The notes beneath the pieces are model-generated. The model saw nothing but the letters and a program-made list of their open reading frames with translations, had not been told where the DNA came from and did no database searches. 64,000 nucleotides of DNA, from NCBI RefSeq assembly GCF_039621805.1, contig NZ_CP155074.1:1550001-1614000 (forward strand), in the 5' to 3' direction. This stretch comes from Paraburkholderia sp. PREW-6R. GTDB taxonomy: Bacteria > Pseudomonadota > Gammaproteobacteria > Burkholderiales > Burkholderiaceae. Shown here in pieces: positions 16,672 through 25,496 of the stretch (position 1 is the first letter of the stretch; each line of letters starts with the position of its first letter). The translations under genes were made by a program, and so were the position numbers.

Positions 16672-18318
16672 TCAGTCGGCGGCCCGTTGCATCGCAGGCC
16701 GTACGGCGTTTTCAGAAAGCGGGGAAGCAACGGGCGGCGAGGCCGGCGCGCCTGGATTCACTGCTGCGGTCTGGCTTGTGTTGGGGCTCGTGTTGGGGCT
16801 CGTGAGCGGGCTGACGGCCGCGTCCGAATCCGCACCTGGCCAGCCGCCGCCGAGGTTCTTGACCAGCATCACGTTGCTCTCGGCGAGCAGAGCCTGCGTG
16901 TCGCGCAGGTTCTGCTGCGCCTGGATCAGCGTCAGCTGTTGCGTCAGCACGTTCTGCTGGCTGACCGCTCCAGCGTCGAACTGCGCCTGCTCGCTCGCAA
17001 ACAGTCTGGAGCTGCTGGTGAGCACGTTGGCAAACGCGCTTTCCTGCGCCCGCAGATGGTTCATCGACGAAAGGCTGTCCTCGACGCTCTGGAAAGCCGT
17101 CAAGACGGTGTTACGGTAGTTCGCGACGTCTTCGTCGTAGGTCGCGCGGGCCTGATGAACCGCGGCCGTGCGCGCGCCGCCGTCGAAGATCGTCGCGGCG
17201 AGATCGGGGCCGAGCGTCCAGAAACGGCTTGGTGCGGTGAACAGATGGGCGAGCGTATTGTGCGCGAAGCCGCCTTGCGCGGAGAGCGTGAGCGTGGGGA
17301 AGAACGCGGCTTCCGCCACGCCGATATTGGCGTTGGCCGCGGCCGCCGTGCGCTCGGCGCTGACCACGTCGTAGCGCCGTTCGAGCAGTTGCGACGGCAA
17401 CGCGAGCGGCACGGCCGGCACCGCGAAGCGATAGTCCGGATCGACCGGAATGCTGAATGCCCCTGGCGGCGTGCCGGTCAACACGGCAATGGCGTGTTCG
17501 TCCTGTTCGCGCGTGGTCTCGGTGGTTTGCAGATCGGCGATCACCACCTCCAGATTCTCCTGCGCGTTCAGCACGTCGTCACCCGACGCGCTGCCTTGCG
17601 CGAACCCGGTTTGCACCATCGAGAGAATCCGGCCGTACAGGTCCTGCTGCTGCCTGAGCGCCTGCACGTCGAAATCGGCTTGCCGCAACTGGAAGTAGTC
17701 CGTCGCCACGCTGGCGGCGATCGAGATGCGTTCGCCGGCGAGCTGCGCATCCGATGCCTGCGCACTTTCCTTCGCGCTCTCGATCTCGCGGCGTATCTGC
17801 CCCCACAGGTCCAGCTCCCAGCTAAGCGACCCGTCGGCCACCACGCTGTTGCCGGCGCCGACGCCCGCGGTCGTCGCGCCGCCCGCGGCGCCCGCCAGCC
17901 CCACGATATTGCCGCCGGAGCGCGCACCGGACAGACCAACCGTGGCGACCGGGAACAGACTCGCACGGTTGGCTTCCACGATGCCGAGCGCCACGCGATA
18001 GGCGGCCTCCGCCGCCGCGATCGATTGATTTGCCTGTAAGGCCTGTTCGACCAGACCGTTGAGACGGTCATCGCCATACATGCGCCACCACGTGCTCGAG
18101 ATCGCCGCTTGGGGATTCGCGTCGGCACGTTGCCACTCGACACCTTCCTTGAACGATGCCGGCACCTGCACTTCGGCTTTGCGATAGTCGGGGCCCACCA
18201 TGCAGGCCGCGAGCGACGTCGCAAGAAGCAACGTCGTGCCGCTTTTTATCGCCGGCCGCCATCGCAAGCGCGGGTCGTGCCGAAACGCGATCCGTGAAAT
18301 CCGCCGATCTGTCCTCAA
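16672..18318 (-). CDS. RND efflux outer-membrane factor, NodT/OprM family lipoprotein
   Basis: This 548-aa TolC-like outer-membrane channel is anchored by a lipobox (LATSLAAC) followed by MVGPDYRKAEVQVP, the standard OprM/NodT start. Two repeated alpha-hairpin halves follow (ELDLWGQIRREIESAK and LPSQLLERRYDVVSAER). The final 45 residues are a low-complexity Ser/Thr/Pro tail with a repeated SPNT element, absent from typical homologues. The start is probably TTG at 18318, with AGGGGA about 7 nt upstream. It is the first gene of the operon, whereas OprM-type genes are usually last. The promoter and candidate operator lie about 150 bp upstream. Confidence 0.93.
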   Translation of the reverse strand: MRTDRRISRIAFRHDPRLRWRPAIKSGTTLLLATSLAACMVGPDYRKAEVQVPASFKEGVEWQRADANPQAAISSTWWRMYGDDRLNGLVEQALQANQSIAAAEAAYRVALGIVEANRASLFPVATVGLSGARSGGNIVGLAGAAGGATTAGVGAGNSVVADGSLSWELDLWGQIRREIESAKESAQASDAQLAGERISIAASVATDYFQLRQADFDVQALRQQQDLYGRILSMVQTGFAQGSASGDDVLNAQENLEVVIADLQTTETTREQDEHAIAVLTGTPPGAFSIPVDPDYRFAVPAVPLALPSQLLERRYDVVSAERTAAAANANIGVAEAAFFPTLTLSAQGGFAHNTLAHLFTAPSRFWTLGPDLAATIFDGGARTAAVHQARATYDEDVANYRNTVLTAFQSVEDSLSSMNHLRAQESAFANVLTSSSRLFASEQAQFDAGAVSQQNVLTQQLTLIQAQQNLRDTQALLAESNVMLVKNLGGGWPGADSDAAVSPLTSPNTSPNTSQTAAVNPGAPASPPVASPLSENAVRPAMQRAAD

Positions 18319-18690
18319 TCGTGTTCCCCTATCCGCTGGATAAGAAGCCCGACAAAATCATGACATTTATTTCGGATGCCTAACTACAAAAACGAATCAA
18401 AAGGCAATTGAAGGCCTGACCTGTCAACTGGAAACCGTGGTGGCCGCCGCACATAGCGCAACATAGCGCAATATAAAATATTGTGCTGACGAGGCGTTCT
18501 CCGAGCGTCGCATGACCACCCGCCAGATCGGACAAACGACGATCAGCAGGCCGACGCTGACAGATCATGACGCCCACCGCGATTCACCATGTACAGGGCG
18601 CGGGTGAGGAGCCGCGCGAAATGGGCCAGCTTACGCCGGCCATTCGAAGTCTGGTACGCTGCGCCCTTTGCAACCGCCTGTATCGATTCG
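18319..18690. other. Divergent intergenic region between efflux operon and DUF6232 gene
   Basis: These 372 bp must hold the efflux operon promoter (minus) and that of the DUF6232 gene (plus). The central part, about 18460-18490, is AT-rich and holds two direct copies of ACATAGCGCA followed by a near-perfect 21-bp palindrome listed separately. The frame in front of the DUF6232 start is open but has no ribosome site before 18691. Confidence 0.5.
18466..18486. promoter_or_regulatory. Palindrome, candidate TetR operator of the efflux operon
   Basis: The 9-bp arms GCGCAATAT and ATATTGTGC flank AAA with one mismatch. Two direct repeats of ACATAGCGCA overlap its left side. On the minus strand the AT-rich core could also provide the -10 of the efflux operon, about 150 nt upstream of the TTG start. 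TetR-type repressors bind such 15-25 bp palindromes; assignment to the TetR at 11308-11964 is an inference. Confidence 0.4.
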
Positions 18691-19080
18691 ATGGAAACCC
18701 CTTTCAATGACCGTGGCGTATCGGTCACGCGCAATGCGCTTTCGTCCGCCGGCCAGGTTTTCCCATTGCGCGACATCCTGCGCGTGCAAGTCGTCACCGT
18801 GCCGAAGAACAAGGTGCTGCCGGTGACCATCTCGGTCGTCGGACTCGCCGGCGCACTGGTCGGCGGCCTGTTTCGCTCGCCAGCGGGCATGGTGTGCGGC
18901 ACGATGCTGATCGTAGTCGGCTGGCTCACATGGGCCACGCAGGACGTCACCCATCGCCTGATGGTGACCACCGCCGTCGGCGAGCGGGAAGCGCTGATGA
19001 GCACGGACCGGGACTTCGTGGAACGCGTCGGCACGGCCGTGAACGAGGCGAAGGCAGCCGCCGTCACGCCGAAGGTTTGA
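18691..19080 (+). CDS. DUF6232 family small membrane protein
   Basis: This is a 129-aa protein of a family found widely in Burkholderia and other proteobacteria with no known function. It begins METPFNDRGVSVTRNAL, has a segment DILRVQVVTVPKN, two adjacent membrane helices (about residues 52-88) and a cytoplasmic C-terminal helix. The ATG at 18691 begins the conserved part; the open frame back to 18589 is not supported by a ribosome site. It is transcribed alone, divergent from the efflux operon. The fold resembles PH-like membrane-associated domains, but that is only an impression. Confidence 0.8.
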   Translation: METPFNDRGVSVTRNALSSAGQVFPLRDILRVQVVTVPKNKVLPVTISVVGLAGALVGGLFRSPAGMVCGTMLIVVGWLTWATQDVTHRLMVTTAVGEREALMSTDRDFVERVGTAVNEAKAAAVTPKV

Positions 19081-19367
19081 GCGGCGGCGCGCGCGGTCAG
19101 CGCGCCGATGTCTGATACAGATCAGCACGCACACATGTTATTTACCGCGTCGTCTAGACGTTGACATATTTTTGCAAGTGCTTCTGAGCCGGGATGTAGA
19201 GTCGGCGCTTCCATTACTGCGTGCTCCCTCCCGCAGGCCTTGCAAACGCGCCGGTCTTGCCGCCTACGTCATGTGGGCGCAAGAAAGCGCCGCTCTGTGC
19301 GGCATCCCGGCGCGCTTTACGCTGCCCCGCCTTCGCCAGGGAGACGCTTTTTGCAAAGCGTGCTCCT

Positions 19368-20456
19368 ATGTCCCGCTCCTGTTTCGACGCCGTACGCCAG
19401 CGTCTGATCCTTCGTCGTCGCGGTTTCAATCTCCTCGCGCTCTTCACCGGCGCGGCGCTCGTGCTCGCCGGCTGCGGCATCAACTTTCCGGTGCCGACGC
19501 CGCCGTCTCCCAGCGTTTCATTGATCAACGGCGGCAACGACGGCCTGCTGATTCCGTTGCAGGTCGAACGCGCCGATCAGGACCACGCGCGCCTTGGCCT
19601 GCCGGTTCAGCTCGACGGCAAGCCCGTCTACCTCGCACTCGACACCGGCACGCAAGGCGTGCGCGTGCTCAAGTCCGTGCTGCCCGGCACCCGCTATCCG
19701 GGCGTCGGCCCGCAAAGCACCCTGCCGCTTGCGAACGGCGCGCAGGTAACGGGCGCGGCCGTCGGCGTGCCGTTCAGCATCGCGGGCATGAAACCGGTCC
19801 AGGTCAACGCGCAGGCGGTCACGCTCGTGAACTGCCAACCAGGCATGAAGCGTTGCGTGGGCATGGACGGCTTTACAGCCGAATTCGGCTGGGCGTTCTC
19901 CGGGCTTCTCGGCGTCGGCGCGGCACAGCCGGACGACATCTGCTGCACGCAACCGCTACGCGCGTTGCCGGGCAACGTCGGCGAGCGTTATCTGGTGCAC
20001 GCGAATTTTGCGAAGCCTTTTCTCGTGCTGAGCCCGTCGAGCGCAATCACAAAGAATTACACGATGGTGCCGATGACCGTGCTGACCGACGGCACGATGC
20101 AGTGGCCACGCGGCTGCGTGAACGTCGGCGACAAGATGACGTTTTGCGCGCCGCTCGTGTTCGCCACGGCGAACACCGACATGATCCGCATCGAAATGGA
20201 CAAGGCGCCGAACTGGACCGGCGACGACGAGGTCGGCAAGGTCCTCAACCAGGGCAACTACAACGCGGCGGTCGGTTCGGGCAACTGGGTGCATCGCTAT
20301 CAGGACGCGCAGGTCACGATCGTCAAGGCCAAAGCGGGCGCGAACCGTATTGTGATCGGCCTGATGGGCATGCAGAATATCGACGTGCTGTTCGACTTCA
20401 CGCGTCGTGAGCTCGGCCTGCACTCCGCTACCCAAGTCGAATCACTGACTCCGTGA
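19368..20456 (+). CDS. DUF3443 lipoprotein with DTG motif
   Basis: This is a 362-aa lipoprotein of the DUF3443 family, common in Burkholderiaceae and uncharacterised. A long N-terminal basic leader precedes the hydrophobic core and lipobox (LVLAGC, around residue 38). Near residue 90 LALDTGTQGVRVL resembles the DTG flap-strand signature of aspartic proteases, and paired cysteines (VNCQPGMKRC, ICC, GCV...FCA) suggest disulphides. The ATG at 19368 was chosen because the lipobox then lies within a plausible leader; a longer frame starts at 19221. The gene ends in a strong bidirectional terminator. No catalytic role is established. Confidence 0.83.
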   Translation: MSRSCFDAVRQRLILRRRGFNLLALFTGAALVLAGCGINFPVPTPPSPSVSLINGGNDGLLIPLQVERADQDHARLGLPVQLDGKPVYLALDTGTQGVRVLKSVLPGTRYPGVGPQSTLPLANGAQVTGAAVGVPFSIAGMKPVQVNAQAVTLVNCQPGMKRCVGMDGFTAEFGWAFSGLLGVGAAQPDDICCTQPLRALPGNVGERYLVHANFAKPFLVLSPSSAITKNYTMVPMTVLTDGTMQWPRGCVNVGDKMTFCAPLVFATANTDMIRIEMDKAPNWTGDDEVGKVLNQGNYNAAVGSGNWVHRYQDAQVTIVKAKAGANRIVIGLMGMQNIDVLFDFTRRELGLHSATQVESLTP

Positions 20457-20492
20457 CCGCGTGAAACGGCGTCACTCAGCCATGCAGATTAA

Positions 20493-20528
20493 AAAGGCCG
20501 TGCGGTCCTGATGGACCGCACGGCCTTT
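20493..20528. terminator. Bidirectional terminator between DUF3443 gene and glgP
   Basis: This is a perfect 16-bp inverted repeat (AAAGGCCGTGCGGTCC and its complement) with loop TGAT, A-rich on the left and T-rich on the right. It can serve both the plus-strand gene ending at 20456 and the minus-strand gene ending at 20547. Confidence 0.92.
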
Positions 20529-20546
20529 CGTGCAATGCGCGTTCGC

Positions 20547-23000
20547 TCAATCGATCTCGACCGGATTCACATGCCAGATGTCGCGCGCATATTCGGCAAT
20601 CGTACGGTCCGACGAAAACTGCCCCATTCCCGCAACGTTCGCGATCGCGCTCTCGGCCCACGCGCGCTTGTCGACGAAGCGCGCGTCCACGTCTTCTTGC
20701 GCCTTCGCAAAAGCCGCGAAATCCGCCAGCACCATGTAGTGATCGCCCCAATCCACCAGCGTGTGGAAAATGTCCGAGAAGCGCACCGGGTCTTCCGGCG
20801 AGAAGTAGCCCGAACGGATCTGATCGAGCGCCATTCGCAGTTCAGCATTCTCCTCGTACACCTGACGCGGCCGGTAGCCGCTCGCGCGCAGGCTGTCCAC
20901 CTCGTCGGCGGTATGGCCGAAGATGAAGATGTTCTCGCGCCCCACCGCGTCGCAGATCTCGATGTTCGCGCCGTCCATCGTGCCGATGGTCAGCGCGCCG
21001 TTGAGCGCGAGCTTCATGTTGCCGGTGCCCGACGCCTCGGTGCCCGCCATTGAAATCTGCTCGGACAGATCGGCCGCCGGAATGATCAGCTCGGCCACGC
21101 TCACACCATAGTTCGGCACGAACACCACCTTCAGCCGGTCGCCAATGAGCGGATCGTGATTGACCTTCTGGCTCACGTCGCCGATCAGCTTGATGATCGT
21201 CTTCGCCATCCGGTAGGCGGACGCCGCCTTGCCGGCGAACATCACCACGCGCGGCACCCAGTCGCGCTCGGGATTCGCGCGAATCTGGTTGTAGCGCACG
21301 ATCACATGCAGCACGTTCAATAGCTGCCGCTTGTACTCGTGAATGCGCTTGACCTGCAGATCGAACAGCGCGTCCGGATTGAAAGTGAGTTTGGTGTGCT
21401 GCGCGAGCCGCTGGACGAGACGCAGCTTGTTTTGCCGCTTCGCCTCGCGGAAAGCATCGACGAACGCGGTGTCGTGCCGCAGTTCGCGCAATTGCTCCAG
21501 CTCGAACAGATTGCTGCGCCAGTGCGTGCCGATCTGCCTGTCGATCAGCGACGACAACGACGGGCTCGCCTGCGACAACCACCGCCGCGGCGTGATGCCG
21601 TTCGTGACGTTGGTGAAGCGGTCCGGATAAATGCGCGCGAAGTCGGCGAAAATGTCGCGCGTCATCAATTGCGAATGCAGCTTGGACACACCGTTCACCT
21701 TATGGCTCGCGACGATCGCCAGATACGCCATCCGCACGCGCCGCTGGCCGTATTCGTCGACGAGCGAAATGCGGCGGATCATTTCAGCGTCATGCCCCGA
21801 CTGTTCGCTCACGTGCTTCAAAAACTGCGCATTGATCTCGAAGATGATTTCAAGGTGGCGCGGCAACAGGCGCGCCAGCATTTCCACGTCCCACGTTTCG
21901 AGCGCTTCGGGCATCAGCGTGTGATTCGTGTACGAGAAAATCTTCGTGACGTGCTGCCACGCCTTGTCCCATGGCTGGTGATGGATATCCACGAGCAGAC
22001 GCATCAGTTCGGGAATCGCCAGCACCGGGTGCGTGTCGTTCAGATGCACCGCGACCTTTTCCGAGAAGCGGCCAAACGTGCTGTGCGTGCGCTGATAGCG
22101 GCGGATCAGATCCTGCATCGTCGCCGACACGAAGAAGTATTCCTGGCGCAAACGCAGTTCGCGGCCGGCCGGCGTGGAGTCGTCCGGATAAAGCAGCCGC
22201 GACACGTTCTCCGACATGTTCTTCGTGTCGACCGCGTTGCGGTAGTCGCCCCGGTTGAATGCGCGGAGATCCAGTTCTTCTGTCGCGCGCGCCGACCACA
22301 GACGCAGCGTATTGGTGGCGCTGGTCGCGTAGCCGGGAATGACGGTGTCGTAAGCGGTCGCGTTCACATGCTGGGTGTCGATCCATTCGGTTCGCTCGCC
22401 GCGCTGTACGGTGCGGCCGCCGAACGGGATCATGTAAGTGACTTCGGGCCGCGGGAACTCCCACGCGTTGCCCGCGCGCAGCCAGTAGTCCGGCGCTTCG
22501 ACCTGCTCGCCGTTGACGATCTCCTGGCGGAACATCCCGTATTCATAACGGATACCGTAGCCGAAGCCGGGAATGCCGAGCGTCGCCATGGAGTCGAGAA
22601 AGCACGCTGCGAGCCGGCCGAGGCCGCCGTTGCCGAGCGCGGCGTCCGGCTCGATTTCGGTGAGCATGTCCATGTCCACGCCGAGGCTCGCGAGCGCTTC
22701 GCGCATCTGGTCGTAAATGCCGAGCGCCAGTAAGGCGTTCGTAAAGGTCCGGCCGATCAGAAATTCCATCGACAGGTAGTAGACGCGTTTCACGTCCTGT
22801 TCATATTGCAGGCGCGTGGTTTTCATCCAGCGCGCGACCAGCCGGTCGCGCACGGCAAGCGCAGCGGCGTGCAGCCAGTCGTGTGGATGGGCGGTGACGG
22901 CGTCCTTGCCGACGCCGTACATCATGCGGTTGGAAATTGAGCGCCGTAGCGCGTCGACGGTACTGTTGAGCTGGTCGAATTCCAGATCGACGGCTGTCAT
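20547..23000 (-). CDS. glgP: Glycogen/starch/alpha-glucan phosphorylase
   Basis: This 817-aa phosphorylase releases glucose 1-phosphate from glycogen or maltodextrin ends. The PLP-binding region is visible near the C-terminus as GTEASGTGNMKLALNG, where the lysine carries the cofactor, and the sequence also has YYLSMEFLIGR, LGNGGLGRLAACFLDS and VHLNDTHPVLAIPELMR, all diagnostic. Length agrees with the family (about 800-840). The ATG at 23000 has GGAGG 6 nt upstream; the long frame back to 23255 has no ribosome site. It stands alone here, with no other glg gene in the window. Confidence 0.96.
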   Translation of the reverse strand: MTAVDLEFDQLNSTVDALRRSISNRMMYGVGKDAVTAHPHDWLHAAALAVRDRLVARWMKTTRLQYEQDVKRVYYLSMEFLIGRTFTNALLALGIYDQMREALASLGVDMDMLTEIEPDAALGNGGLGRLAACFLDSMATLGIPGFGYGIRYEYGMFRQEIVNGEQVEAPDYWLRAGNAWEFPRPEVTYMIPFGGRTVQRGERTEWIDTQHVNATAYDTVIPGYATSATNTLRLWSARATEELDLRAFNRGDYRNAVDTKNMSENVSRLLYPDDSTPAGRELRLRQEYFFVSATMQDLIRRYQRTHSTFGRFSEKVAVHLNDTHPVLAIPELMRLLVDIHHQPWDKAWQHVTKIFSYTNHTLMPEALETWDVEMLARLLPRHLEIIFEINAQFLKHVSEQSGHDAEMIRRISLVDEYGQRRVRMAYLAIVASHKVNGVSKLHSQLMTRDIFADFARIYPDRFTNVTNGITPRRWLSQASPSLSSLIDRQIGTHWRSNLFELEQLRELRHDTAFVDAFREAKRQNKLRLVQRLAQHTKLTFNPDALFDLQVKRIHEYKRQLLNVLHVIVRYNQIRANPERDWVPRVVMFAGKAASAYRMAKTIIKLIGDVSQKVNHDPLIGDRLKVVFVPNYGVSVAELIIPAADLSEQISMAGTEASGTGNMKLALNGALTIGTMDGANIEICDAVGRENIFIFGHTADEVDSLRASGYRPRQVYEENAELRMALDQIRSGYFSPEDPVRFSDIFHTLVDWGDHYMVLADFAAFAKAQEDVDARFVDKRAWAESAIANVAGMGQFSSDRTIAEYARDIWHVNPVEID

Positions 23001-23781
23001 CGAAGCCTCCGGGGAAGAAAGACGCAACATACGCGAACCGCCCAGATGACGGACGGGAGGCGCGTGCCGGTCGGGCGGGTTAAGAAACAGAGTAGAACAT
23101 TTTAAGGCCGCCGGACACTGGCAGGCGAGCGCGCTTGACCACGCACATGCCATGCCCGCAGACAGGCGCAGAGCCGCCGGTTTTTCGCACGCGAGCGGTG
23201 CAAGCAGGCTGCGTAAGGCACCGAGCGCGTGCATCGTTCTGCAAAAAACAGGCACGCGATCGTCGGCAAGCCGCGACAGTGCACAGCAAAAATTTTTGGG
23301 CGCAACGCATTATTTTTTCGACGTATGACGCGTGGATGAATGGCTGGATTGCAATGCGTCGTTAGAATCGGTTTGCCGCCTCTGCAGACTGAATGCCACA
23401 GTCACGTGTGCCATCGGGTGGGCGACTCAGTTCGACGTCGCCGGGCGGGATTGGCCGTTAGTTGCGTTTTTACGGGGCGTCGGGATTGCTCGTGACAACC
23501 GGGACCGGCCTGCGCAATGCCGCATCCCACCGCCTCGTGCCGCTCTGCGCCTGCTGGAGTCAAGCCAGGCCATGTCGAGCCAGATTGAGCTGCGCTGCGC
23601 CGAGCAGGAATTCCACGTCTCTGTAACAATCGTTCCGTTCGCCGCGTAGCGCTGATCGAGCAAGGCTCCCGACCAAGGTTTTCGACCGGTCAATCGTCCT
23701 TTCGAACGGCTCCGTGCGCACTCCACCCCTTGCAACGCTGCCGCCGGTGCGCCGCTCCACCAAGCGATCGCACCCAACGGC
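23001..23781. other. Long divergent intergenic region, about 780 bp
   Basis: The region separates glgP (minus) and the MFS gene (plus). It holds an AT-rich stretch around 23280-23330 that could contain promoters. Small frames exist (for example 23332-23649), but they lack ribosome sites, have GTG or TTG starts and show no recognisable protein features. A regulator gene might be expected in front of an exporter, but none is visible. Confidence 0.5.
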
Positions 23782-25218
23782 ATGCCTAACCCGACGAGCC
23801 GCGTCTTGTCCGATAAACCCAGCGCTTCTCCCCTTCTCGCGGACGGCCCGATGTCCGCCGCCAACCGGCGCGCGATGATCGCGATCATGCTTGCCGTCGC
23901 GCTCGCCACGCTCGACACCGCGATCGCCAACACTGCCCTGCCCGCCATTGCCGTAGACTTGCACGCGGCGCCCGCAGCGTCGGTGTGGATCATCAACGCC
24001 TATCAGCTTTCGATGGTTGCCACGCTCCTGCCGCTCGCCGCGCTTGGCGACATCGTCGGGCATCGGCGCATCTATATCGCGGGGATTGCCGTGTTCACCG
24101 TGGCGTCGCTTGCATGCTCGCTCGCGTCGACGCTGCCCATGCTGACCGCCGCGCGCATCCTTCAGGGGCTCGGCGCGAGTGCAATCATGAGCGTGAATAC
24201 CGCGCTGATCCGCTATCTGTTTCCGCCGCACCGGCTAGGACGCGGCCTTGGCATCAACGCGCTGGTCGTGGGCTTCTCGTTTGCGGTCGGGCCGACGGTG
24301 GCGTCGCTGATTCTTTCGGTCGCCAACTGGCCGTGGCTGTTCGCGGTCAACGTGCCGCTCGGCGTCGTCGCGCTCGCGTTCGCGTGGCCGGCGCTGCCGC
24401 ACACGGAGCGCGGGACGCACAACTTCGATCCGGTCGCCGCGCTGCTGAACGTTGTCACCTTCGCCGCGCTGATCTTCGCGCTCGGCGAGGCCGCGCAGCG
24501 CGCTTCGGCACCGCTGGTGCTGAGCGCGGCGGCCGTCGCCGTGATCTTTGGTCTGTTGCTGATCCGGCGTGAAGCCGGCCATCCCGCGCCGATGCTGCCG
24601 GTCGATCTGTTCAAGCGGCCGGTGTTTGCGTTGTCGGCGGTGACCGCTGTCTGCTCGTTCGCTGCGCAGGGACTCGCGTTCGTGTCGCTGCCGTTTTATT
24701 TCGAAGACGTGCTTCAGCGCAGCCAGGTTGAAACCGGCTTTCTGATGACGCCGTGGCCGGTGGTCGTCGCGCTGGCTGCGCCGCTCGCGGGCAGTCTGTC
24801 CGATCGCTATCCGCCGGGCCTGCTCGGTGCGATTGGTCTTGCGGTGATGTCGGCGGGGATGGCGTCGCTCGCGCTATTGCCGGTGCATCCACACGTGCTC
24901 GATATCGGCATCCGCATGGCCGTGTGCGGTGCGGGCTTCGGCTTTTTCCAGTCGCCCAATCTGAAGGCGCTGATGGCGAGCGCGCCGCCGGAGCGCAGCG
25001 GCGGTGCGAGCGGCATCGTCGCGACGGCGCGACTGCTGGGCCAGACCACGGGCGCGGCGCTGGTCGCGTTGAGCTTCGGCATTGCGGGCCGGCATGGGCC
25101 GACGCTCGCACTCGGCGCAGGCGCCTTCTTCGCTGGCGCGGCGAGCCTCGCGAGCGGCTTGCGACTGCTGGCGCCGTCGCATCGCGCTGGCGTGCAGCCG
25201 GGGGCTTCGGCCAAGTAG
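23782..25218 (+). CDS. MFS transporter, DHA2 (EmrB/QacA-like) family
   Basis: This is a 478-aa drug:proton antiporter-type permease with about 14 membrane helices. Family motifs include LDTAIANTALPAIA in TM1 (motif D1 of DHA2 proteins), the loop 2-3 motif LGDIVGHRRIYIAG (motif A) and RILQGLGASAIMSVN (motif B), plus GPTVASLI near motif C. A 23-residue cytoplasmic N-terminus precedes TM1. The gene stands alone, without an EmrA-like adaptor. Immediately after its TAG stop a 12-bp tandem repeat begins, followed by a terminator. The exported substrate is unknown. Confidence 0.9.
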   Translation: MPNPTSRVLSDKPSASPLLADGPMSAANRRAMIAIMLAVALATLDTAIANTALPAIAVDLHAAPAASVWIINAYQLSMVATLLPLAALGDIVGHRRIYIAGIAVFTVASLACSLASTLPMLTAARILQGLGASAIMSVNTALIRYLFPPHRLGRGLGINALVVGFSFAVGPTVASLILSVANWPWLFAVNVPLGVVALAFAWPALPHTERGTHNFDPVAALLNVVTFAALIFALGEAAQRASAPLVLSAAAVAVIFGLLLIRREAGHPAPMLPVDLFKRPVFALSAVTAVCSFAAQGLAFVSLPFYFEDVLQRSQVETGFLMTPWPVVVALAAPLAGSLSDRYPPGLLGAIGLAVMSAGMASLALLPVHPHVLDIGIRMAVCGAGFGFFQSPNLKALMASAPPERSGGASGIVATARLLGQTTGAALVALSFGIAGRHGPTLALGAGAFFAGAASLASGLRLLAPSHRAGVQPGASAK

Positions 25219-25230
25219 CGGCGGGCTTGG

Positions 25231-25338
25231 TAGTTGGCGCGGTAGTTGGCGCGGTAGTTGGCGCGGTAGTTGGCGCGGTAGTTGGCGCGGTAGTTGGCGC
25301 GGTAGTTGGCGCGGTAGTTGGCGCGGTAGTTGGTTCGG
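25231..25338 (+). repeat. 12-bp tandem repeat directly after the MFS stop codon
   Basis: Eight perfect tandem copies of TAGTTGGCGCGG run from 25231 to 25326, followed by one copy with two changes (25327-25338). Degenerate relatives (TAGTCGCTCGG, TAACCGGCTCG, ACAGTTAGCCGAG, TAAGTGGCTCAG) continue to about 25430, suggesting an old array with a recently expanded left side. The array begins 12 bp after the MFS stop and lies before the terminator, so it would be transcribed. Confidence 0.95.
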
Positions 25339-25436
25339 TTGCCGCTTGGTGGTGGCTCGGTAGTCGCTCGGTAACCGGCTCGACAGTTAGCCGAGTAAGT
25401 GGCTCAGCGATTGGCTCAATGAACCGGCCAACAAAC

Positions 25437-25473
25437 AAAACGGGCGCGCCGCTAACGCAGCGCGCCCGTTTTT
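25437..25473. terminator. Bidirectional terminator between MFS gene and threonine aldolase
   Basis: The 13-bp arms AAAACGGGCGCGC and GCGCGCCCGTTTT are separated by about 10 nt, with A-rich and T-rich flanks. It lies between the two convergent genes, just after the decayed tandem repeat. Confidence 0.92.
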
Positions 25474-25496
25474 GCATCCGCGACGTGCGTCGTCGG

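Noticed and set aside
23332..23649. 105-aa frame in the long glgP-MFS intergenic region
   Set aside because: GTG start, no ribosome site, no domain and mixed composition; treated as non-coding.
25231..25338. Short repeats as a CRISPR array
   Set aside because: Units are 12 bp and directly abut each other without spacers; no cas gene is present. The same reasoning applies to the arrays at 34940, 43293 and 58733.
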